Assembly (NCBI GenBank): GCA_013202935.1
Contig: JABMRG010000159.1
Span: 1 to 18,199 of the forward strand
DNA: 18,199 nt
DNA from: Candidatus Omnitrophota bacterium
GTDB lineage: Bacteria; Omnitrophota; Gorgyraeia; JABMRG01
Direction: 5' to 3'
In this document: positions 13,352 through 18,199 of the stretch, in pieces
How the letters are laid out: every line of letters begins with the position of its first letter
Numbering within the stretch: position 1 is the first letter of the stretch
Translations under genes and position numbers: made by a program
Notes under the pieces: model-generated
What the model saw: the letters and a program-made list of their open reading frames with translations, nothing else
What the model was told of the DNA's origin: nothing
The model's database searches: none

Positions 13352-14629
13352 CTAATTAACTCTTTCTAGTGCCTTGTATCCTATATCCTTTCTATAGTGC
13401 ATATCCTCAAAATTAATTTTGTCACAGGCCTCATAAGCCTTATCTATAGCAGCCTTTATATTATCACCAAGTGCGGTTATTCCTAACACACGCCCGCCGC
13501 TTGTCTGGTATTCTCCTTCGGTTAGCTTTGTGCCTGCATGAAAAACTACCACATCTTTCATCTTTAGGGTTTCATCTAAGCCGTATATTGGTACGCCCTT
13601 CTTGTAGCCTCCTGGATAACCTCCTGAGGCACAGACAACACATATACATGGCCTCTTATCCCACTCAAGCTTAATACCATCTATCCCACCGTCTATAGAA
13701 GCCTCGACAATATTAACAAGGTCTGTTTTTAAGCGTGGAAGAATAGCCTGCGTCTCAGGGTCCCCGAATCTTACATTAAACTCTAATGCGTAAGGCTCAG
13801 AATCTACTACCATAAGCCCTATATACAAAACACCTTTAAACGGTGTGCCTTCGGCAAAGAATCCCCTGATAAGCGGGTTTATTATTCTTTCTTCTACCTT
13901 ATTTTCTAATTCACCAGTTACGACAGGGGCAGGAGAATATGCACCCATACCCCCTGTATTAGGCCCCATATCATCATCGAGCGCTCTTTTATGATCCTGG
14001 CTTGACGCAAAGGTGAGGAACCCTTTTCCATCTGTTACAACTATTACAGAGGCCTCTTCTCCCTCCAGGCAATCCTCTATAACTATTCTATCGCCTGATG
14101 AACCAAATTTCTTTTCAACCATAATAAGGTCAACGGCAGAGGATGCTTCGTCTTCGCTCTTTGCAACAATTACACCTTTCCCTGCTGCGAGGCCATCTGC
14201 CTTAATTACCAAAGGAGCCTTTTTTTCTTTTATGTAGGCTTTGGCCTCTTTAGGGTCATCAAAGACTTTAAAGTCAGCTGTGGGTATACGAAAACGTGAC
14301 ATTGCCTCTTTGGCAAAGACCTTACTTCCTTCAAGCCCTGCAATATACTTATCAGGCCCGAATATTCTTAAGCCCTCTTCATTAAATCTATCAATTATGC
14401 CCGCAACCAATGGAACTTCAGGCCCAACTATTGTAAGGCCTATCTCGTTTTCTTTTGCAAAGCTGCAAAGGCTGTCTATATCATCTGCTTTTATGTCTAC
14501 ACAGTCTGCTATCTCTGATATGCCACCGTTTCCAGGTGCACAATATAATCTATCTACCTTATCACTCTGTTTAATCTTCCAGCAGAGCGCATGTTCTCTG
14601 CCTCCTGAACCGATTACTAGCACATTCAT
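13352..14629 (-). CDS. purD: Phosphoribosylamine-glycine ligase (GAR synthetase)
   Basis: A 425-residue ATP-grasp enzyme joining glycine to phosphoribosylamine, step two of the purine pathway. Visible motifs: N-terminal VIGSGGREHAL (5-15), APGNGG (31-36), ATP-grasp KADGLAAGKGV (143-153), DHKRALDDDMGPNTGGMGAY (212-231), and the metal-binding FNVRFGDPETQ (284-294). It is monofunctional, with no PurM or PurN fusion. The start ATG directly follows the purM stop TAG, which indicates translational coupling. Its glycine can come from GlyA in the same operon. Confidence 0.97.
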   Translation of the reverse strand: MNVLVIGSGGREHALCWKIKQSDKVDRLYCAPGNGGISEIADCVDIKADDIDSLCSFAKENEIGLTIVGPEVPLVAGIIDRFNEEGLRIFGPDKYIAGLEGSKVFAKEAMSRFRIPTADFKVFDDPKEAKAYIKEKKAPLVIKADGLAAGKGVIVAKSEDEASSAVDLIMVEKKFGSSGDRIVIEDCLEGEEASVIVVTDGKGFLTFASSQDHKRALDDDMGPNTGGMGAYSPAPVVTGELENKVEERIINPLIRGFFAEGTPFKGVLYIGLMVVDSEPYALEFNVRFGDPETQAILPRLKTDLVNIVEASIDGGIDGIKLEWDKRPCICVVCASGGYPGGYKKGVPIYGLDETLKMKDVVVFHAGTKLTEGEYQTSGGRVLGITALGDNIKAAIDKAYEACDKINFEDMHYRKDIGYKALERVN

Positions 14630-15640
14630 CTATACTAACCTTATTGGCTCTTTATCTTTTATTATCTCGCCTATAGCCCAGGATTTGATATTATGTTTTT
14701 TAAGCAGGGCTTGGGTCTTTTTTATATCCTTGGCTTGTATAACAACTACCATGCCTATGCCCATGTTAAAAACACGGTACATCTCCTTATCCCTTATATT
14801 GCCTTTATTTTGAATGAGTCCAAATATCCTTGGCACAGGCCAGCTTTTCCTTACTATCTGGCAGGAAAGTCCTTTTGGAATAATTCTTGGTATCTTATCT
14901 ATATAGGCCCCACCTGTAATATGTGCGATACCTTTTACCCTCACTCTTTTCTTAAGCGAAAGAAGAGCTTTGGTATAAAGCCGGGTAGGTTTAAGGAGCT
15001 CTTTTTTAAGGCTGGCTATCTCTCTTTCCGAAAATACCTTCCTTACAAGTGAATAACCATTTGAATGGAGCCCGTTAGAAGCTAGCCCTATTACTATATC
15101 GCCTTTTTTAATATTGCTTCCGTCTATTATCTTTTTCTTTTCTATTATTCCTACACAAAAACCTGCAAGGTCATATTCGCCTGGTTTATACATGTCCGGC
15201 ATCTCAGCTGTCTCACCACCTACTAAGGCATAGCCGGCTTGCTTGCATGCTTGGCTTATACCAGATATTACCTCTTTTAAGATCTTGGGTTTTAATCTAC
15301 CCGTGGAGACATAATCAAGAAAGAATAGCGGCTCTGCACCGGTTGTCGCAATATCATTGGCACACATTCCCACAAGGTCAAAGCCTATTCTCTTATGCAT
15401 TCCGGTCTTTTGTGCTATTAAAAGTTTTGTGCCAACTCCGTCTGTAGATGAGACCAGGACAGGGTCTTTATATTTTTTTAGATCGGGTGCAAAAAGGCCG
15501 CTGAATGAACCTATGTTTGCAATAACACCCTTTTTTCTGGTGGAGGCTACCATAGGCTTTATCTCTTTAACGAAAAGATTACCCCTTTCGATATCAACTC
15601 CAGAATCCTTGTATGTGAGGTGGGTTTTTTTAGGCTGCAT
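14630..15640 (-). CDS. purM: Phosphoribosylformylglycinamidine cyclo-ligase (AIR synthetase)
   Basis: A 336-residue ATP-dependent enzyme closing the imidazole ring to form AIR. Motifs: VSSTDGVGTKLLIA (63-76), DLVGMCANDIATTGAEPLFFLDY (in parts, 88-110), GGETAEMPDMY (141-151), GLASNGLHSNGYSLVRKV and HITGGAYIDKIPRIIP in the C-terminal half. Length fits the family. It starts 5 nt after the purC stop and abuts purD. Confidence 0.97.
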   Translation of the reverse strand: MQPKKTHLTYKDSGVDIERGNLFVKEIKPMVASTRKKGVIANIGSFSGLFAPDLKKYKDPVLVSSTDGVGTKLLIAQKTGMHKRIGFDLVGMCANDIATTGAEPLFFLDYVSTGRLKPKILKEVISGISQACKQAGYALVGGETAEMPDMYKPGEYDLAGFCVGIIEKKKIIDGSNIKKGDIVIGLASNGLHSNGYSLVRKVFSEREIASLKKELLKPTRLYTKALLSLKKRVRVKGIAHITGGAYIDKIPRIIPKGLSCQIVRKSWPVPRIFGLIQNKGNIRDKEMYRVFNMGIGMVVVIQAKDIKKTQALLKKHNIKSWAIGEIIKDKEPIRLV

Positions 15641-15645
15641 ATGAG

Positions 15646-16350
15646 CTAATCTAGAACTATCTTTAAGACTTCCTGATAAGTCTCTTCTATGTTGCCGAGA
15701 TCCCTGCGAAATCTATCCTTATCCATCTTTCGCTTACTTCCTTTTTCCCATAGGCGGCATGTATCAGGCGAGATCTCGTCAGCAAGGATGATTTTCCCCT
15801 TGCACCTTCCAAACTCAAGCTTAAAATCTACCAGGTCAAGGTTCTTTTGGCTAAAAAACTCTTTTAGCGCATCATTTACCTTATAAGAGAGTTCTTTTAT
15901 GGTGTTAAGTTCCTCGTCTGTAGCAAGCTTAAGTGCTTTTATATGAGAGTTATTTATAAGCGGGTCATGGAGTGAATCTTCTTTGTAGTGGTATTCATAT
16001 ACAGGCTCGTCCAGTATAATGCCCTCTTCAAGCCCTAAGAGTTTTGCCATGCCGCCTGCAACAATATTCCTCATGGTAACCTCAAGCGGTACAATCTCTA
16101 CTCTTTTAACAGCCATATCCCTATCGTTGAGCATCTCTATAAAATGTGTTGGTACGCCTTCTTTTTCCAGCAGCTGAAAGAGTTTTGTTGAGATTTTGTT
16201 GTTGACAACCCCTTTGCCATGGATAGTGCCCCTTTTGGTAGCATCAAAAGCGGTTGCATCATCCTTAAATTCCTGGATATATATATCCTCATTCTCTGTA
16301 GTAAAAAGTTTTTTAGCCTTTCCCTCATAAATCTGCTTTATCTTTTTCAC
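15646..16350 (-). CDS. purC: SAICAR synthetase
   Basis: A 234-residue enzyme adding aspartate to CAIR with ATP, giving SAICAR. Motifs: IYEGKAKKLF (7-16), FKDDATAFD (28-36), RNIVAGGMAKLLGL (94-107), LVDFKLEFG (173-181) and LADEISPDTCRLW (189-201). The start codon is GTG (16350-16348), with AAAGGAG about 9 nt upstream and no better ATG nearby. It follows purB by 15 nt. The substrate comes from PurE and the product goes to PurB, both in this operon. Confidence 0.97.
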   Translation of the reverse strand: MKKIKQIYEGKAKKLFTTENEDIYIQEFKDDATAFDATKRGTIHGKGVVNNKISTKLFQLLEKEGVPTHFIEMLNDRDMAVKRVEIVPLEVTMRNIVAGGMAKLLGLEEGIILDEPVYEYHYKEDSLHDPLINNSHIKALKLATDEELNTIKELSYKVNDALKEFFSQKNLDLVDFKLEFGRCKGKIILADEISPDTCRLWEKGSKRKMDKDRFRRDLGNIEETYQEVLKIVLD

Positions 16351-16365
16351 AGTTTTATGCTCCTT

Positions 16366-17679
16366 TTATTGTATGGTCGTTTTTTTCTCTAAGCCAGCCC
16401 CTTTATATATCTTCTTTATGTTTCTTAGGTAATAATCAAGCTCAAAACACTTTTTTATCTGATACGGCTTAAAGACTTTGGTTATCTCCTTATCTGCGAG
16501 CAGGAGCTCCTCAAAATCTTTGCCTTCTTTCCAGGTAATCATAGCATGTTTCTGAACGAGCCTGTACGCCTTTTCACGTGTTAGGCCCTTTCTAATAAGC
16601 TCTATCATAACTCTTTGTGAGAAGATAAGCCCAGCTGTCTTTTCTAAGTTTCTCTTCATGTTCTCTGGGTATATGACAAGGTGCTCTATCAAGTCTGTCA
16701 TGGTATTCAGCATATAATCTAAGAGTATAGTCGAATCAGGTATTATAATCCTTTCTACTGAGGAGTGGCTTATGTCCCTTTCATGCCAGAGGGCAATGTT
16801 TTCAATAGCAGCATGGCCATTTGCTCTCAAGACCCTGGCCAGGCCGCAGATCCTCTCGCATGCGATCGGGTTCCTCTTGTGGGGCATAGCTGATGAACCC
16901 TTTTGGGTTTCTGAAAAATACTCCTCTGCTTCTAAAATCTCTGTCCTCTGAAGGCCCCTTATTTCTGTTGCAAGTTTTTCTAGTGTGCCGCCAATTATGG
17001 CGATGGTCGTTAAGAACTCCGCATGCCGGTCCCTTTGTAAGACCTGATTTGATATCGGGGCGGCTGCAAGTTCAAGCTTCTTGCAAACATATGTCTCTAC
17101 CTCTGGTTCTAAATTAGAAAATGTTCCCACCGCACCTGATACCTTGCCAACACTTATTGTTTTTTTGGCAGCTTCCATCCGAACTATATTGCGGTTTATT
17201 TCCTGATAAAAGAGCGCCATCTTTAAGCCAAATGTAGTGGGCTCTGCATGCACACCGTGCGTCCTTCCTATCATGACAGTATCCCTGTACCTCCCGGCTT
17301 TCTTGACAAGGGCTGTTGATAGAGAATTTAAGTCTTCAAGTATAATGTCTGCTGCCTCTTTCATCAGAAGAGCAAGCGCAGTATCTGTAACATCGTTCGA
17401 GGTAAGGCCCATATGTATATACTCGCCGCCTTTACCTATATTCTCCTGTAGGTTCTCTACAAACGCAGCAACATCGTGGTTAGTCTTCTTGTCAAGCTCC
17501 TCTATGCGCTTAAGGTTAAACTTTGATTTCTTCTTTATGGCGTATAGCGCTTTTTTGGGGATTTTGCCAAGCTTGGCATTTGCCTCGCAGGCAGCGACTT
17601 CGACCTCCAACATCTTCTGGAACTTATTCTGCGAATGCCAGATATGGGACATTTTGGGAAGTGAATAGCGTTGAATCAT
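16366..17679 (-). CDS. purB: Adenylosuccinate lyase
   Basis: A 437-residue fumarase-superfamily enzyme acting twice: SAICAR to AICAR, and adenylosuccinate to AMP. Motifs: GLTSNDVTDTAL (91-102), GRTHGVHAEPTTFG (138-151) with His141, and the signature GSSAMPHKRNP (261-271) with the mobile-loop serine. Length matches the shorter PurB type found in Bacillus and Thermotoga rather than the longer E. coli form. AAGGAG lies 7 nt before the ATG. It is the promoter-proximal gene of the purine-led operon, with a leader of only about 22 nt. Confidence 0.97.
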   Translation of the reverse strand: MIQRYSLPKMSHIWHSQNKFQKMLEVEVAACEANAKLGKIPKKALYAIKKKSKFNLKRIEELDKKTNHDVAAFVENLQENIGKGGEYIHMGLTSNDVTDTALALLMKEAADIILEDLNSLSTALVKKAGRYRDTVMIGRTHGVHAEPTTFGLKMALFYQEINRNIVRMEAAKKTISVGKVSGAVGTFSNLEPEVETYVCKKLELAAAPISNQVLQRDRHAEFLTTIAIIGGTLEKLATEIRGLQRTEILEAEEYFSETQKGSSAMPHKRNPIACERICGLARVLRANGHAAIENIALWHERDISHSSVERIIIPDSTILLDYMLNTMTDLIEHLVIYPENMKRNLEKTAGLIFSQRVMIELIRKGLTREKAYRLVQKHAMITWKEGKDFEELLLADKEITKVFKPYQIKKCFELDYYLRNIKKIYKGAGLEKKTTIQ

Positions 17680-17707
17680 TGTTTATCTCCTTTATTTAGA
17701 GAGTGTT

Positions 17708-17736
17708 ATTCTAACAAAAAGACTATATTACGTCAA
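17708..17736 (-). promoter_or_regulatory. Promoter of the purB-led operon
   Basis: Minus-strand -35 TTGACG (17736-17731), 17-bp spacer, -10 TAGAAT (17713-17708); each box is 5/6 to consensus. The start is near 17701. The short leader leaves no room for a purine riboswitch, and I see no obvious PurR palindrome. Confidence 0.75.
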
Positions 17737-17804
17737 CAGTAAAAGATTTAAAAAGGTGGTCTCCGTGGGATGATGTCGAAGCAGCCTCAGGGTTGTAGGC
17801 TCGT

Positions 17805-17981
17805 TTACTTTATCCAGAGGAAGACAATAAATACTGTTACTGCAAAAAATAGTGTCGCACCCAAAACACCTACGATACTTCCGTAAAAATAGGCATTGCC
17901 AAGAATAGCAAGAGCATATAAGATGCCTGCTATAGTAAGAATTATTTTCCGCACCAGTGATAACTTGTCAAACCAGAGCAT
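17805..17981 (-). CDS. Small membrane protein, 58 residues, unrecognised
   Basis: I do not recognise a family. The frame ATG (17981-17979) to TAA (17807-17805) encodes 58 residues with a short polar N-terminus (MLWFDKLSLVRK) and two predicted membrane helices (about 12-32 and 35-56) separated by a Tyr/Gly turn (YFYGS); it ends in WIK. Coding support comes from a near-perfect ribosome site, AAGGAGG, 7 nt before the ATG and from an upstream promoter match. It is a single gene about 70 bp upstream of the purB promoter. A membrane location is predicted from hydrophobicity; no function can be given. Confidence 0.72.
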   Translation of the reverse strand: MLWFDKLSLVRKIILTIAGILYALAILGNAYFYGSIVGVLGATLFFAVTVFIVFLWIK

Positions 17982-18009
17982 TTTAAATCCTCCTTAACAT
18001 TTGTCTTTT

Positions 18010-18038
18010 ATTATATCCTAGAATCTAAAAATAGTAAA
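18010..18038 (-). promoter_or_regulatory. Promoter of the 58-residue membrane protein gene
   Basis: Minus-strand -35 TTTACT (18038-18033, 4/6), 17-bp spacer, perfect -10 TATAAT (18015-18010). The predicted start lies about 22 nt before the ATG. Confidence 0.6.
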
Positions 18039-18047
18039 TAAAAAACT

Positions 18048-18064
18048 GTTGGTTCGAATCCTAC
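18048..18064 (+). other. tRNA T-arm-like relic
   Basis: GTTGG-TTCGAAT-CCTAC reads as a T stem-loop with four of five stem pairs and the conserved TTCGAAT loop, on the plus strand. No acceptor stem, anticodon arm or CCA accompanies it. Its 12-base core GGTTCGAATCCT is repeated in inverted orientation inside the tRNA-Met fragment. It may be a decayed tRNA end or coincidence. Confidence 0.3.
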
Positions 18065-18071
18065 AAATGAT

Positions 18072-18108
18072 AAAAAAGAAGCCATAGTTGTATTAACCAT
18101 GGCTTCTT
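18072..18108 (-). terminator. Rho-independent terminator after the tRNA-Met fragment
   Basis: On the minus strand, AAGAAGCCAT pairs with ATGGCTTCTT (10 bp, 18108-18099 with 18085-18076). The stem can extend by three GTT/AAC pairs beyond one mismatch, and a run of T residues follows. It starts 6 nt after the tRNA CCA end, as usual for a tRNA gene terminator. The small-protein promoter lies about 35 nt further on. Confidence 0.85.
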
Positions 18109-18114
18109 AGATAC

Positions 18115-18164
18115 TGGTAGCGGGGAGAGGATTCGAACCTCTGACCTTCAGGTTATGAGCCTCT
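18115..18164 (-). pseudogene. 3' fragment of a tRNA-Met(CAT) gene lacking its 5' half
   Basis: Reading the minus strand: anticodon loop CTCATAA (18159-18153, anticodon CAT), 3' anticodon strand CCTGA, variable loop AGGTC, perfect T arm AGAGG-TTCGAAT-CCTCT (18142-18126), acceptor strand CCCCGCT, discriminator A, and encoded CCA (18117-18115). The 5' anticodon strand reads AGAGG and pairs with CCTGA at only three of five positions. The 35 bases beyond it (18165-18199) contain neither a D arm nor an AGCGGGG-like acceptor strand. So the gene is broken at the anticodon stem, the usual crossover place for tRNA-targeting tyrosine recombinases. An assembly join or an intron is the alternative. Confidence 0.75.
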
Positions 18165-18199
18165 TAGGGGTATTTATTGTTGTTTGCTGTTATTATATA

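Noticed and set aside
571..17668. Many plus-strand open frames of 60-190 codons
   Set aside because: Each lies antisense to a strongly recognised minus-strand gene, lacks a plausible ribosome site or family resemblance, and is of the kind expected as a shadow of coding sequence.
17680..17804. Purine riboswitch or PurR operator ahead of purB
   Set aside because: The leader is about 22 nt, too short for a riboswitch, and no convincing palindrome was found around the promoter. A 5-bp AGCCT/AGGCT stem near 17785-17803 is too weak and lacks a T-run.
18160..18199. Group I intron interrupting the tRNA-Met gene
   Set aside because: The whole anticodon loop and part of the 5' stem remain on the visible side, whereas tRNA group I introns usually split the anticodon loop. 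Only 35 bases are visible beyond, with no intron core motifs, so it cannot be fully excluded.

Overview
An AT-rich bacterial chromosomal segment in which every convincing gene lies on the minus strand, so transcription runs from high to low coordinates. Initiation signals are bacterial (TTGACA/TATAAT-type promoters, AAGGAG ribosome sites). The gene content suggests an anaerobe: the only ribonucleotide reductase seen is the oxygen-sensitive class III enzyme. An exopolysaccharide locus whose ATPase resembles exosortase-associated ATPases fits an uncultured Gram-negative lineage such as Omnitrophota, but that placement is an impression and not shown by the sequence.

Region A (18199-17805): the 3' half of a tRNA-Met(CAT) gene with its terminator but no 5' half, then a promoter and an unrecorded 58-residue membrane protein. 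The tRNA fragment suggests an integration site, with anything inserted lying beyond the window edge.

Region B (17736-9551): one promoter (TTGACG-N17-TAGAAT) upstream of ten tightly packed genes: purB, purC, purM, purD, purE, tsaC-like, low-molecular-weight phosphatase, rpiB-like, glyA and dCMP deaminase. Most junctions are overlaps (ATGA) or gaps under 30 nt. The theme is nucleotide supply. Five enzymes belong to the IMP/AMP pathway, GlyA makes glycine (used by PurD) and one-carbon units, RpiB makes ribose 5-phosphate for PRPP, and the deaminase makes dUMP. purF, purL/Q/S, purN, purH and purK are not in the window.

Region C (9472-5484): nrdR, nrdD, a thioredoxin/glutaredoxin-like protein and nrdG. 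The promoter carries two NrdR-box-like sites 32 bp apart centre to centre, so the operon is probably autoregulated by NrdR.

Region D (5448-1): an exopolysaccharide export operon with a near-consensus promoter overlapped by phased TGTTATAAC-type repeats. It encodes a Wzz-like co-polymerase, a BY-type tyrosine kinase with a tyrosine-rich tail, a Wza-like export protein, a second Wzz-like protein fused to a degenerate kinase-like domain, and an ExeA-type AAA+ ATPase cut off by the window start. The pairing of an intact and a degraded kinase module is the most unusual protein-level feature.
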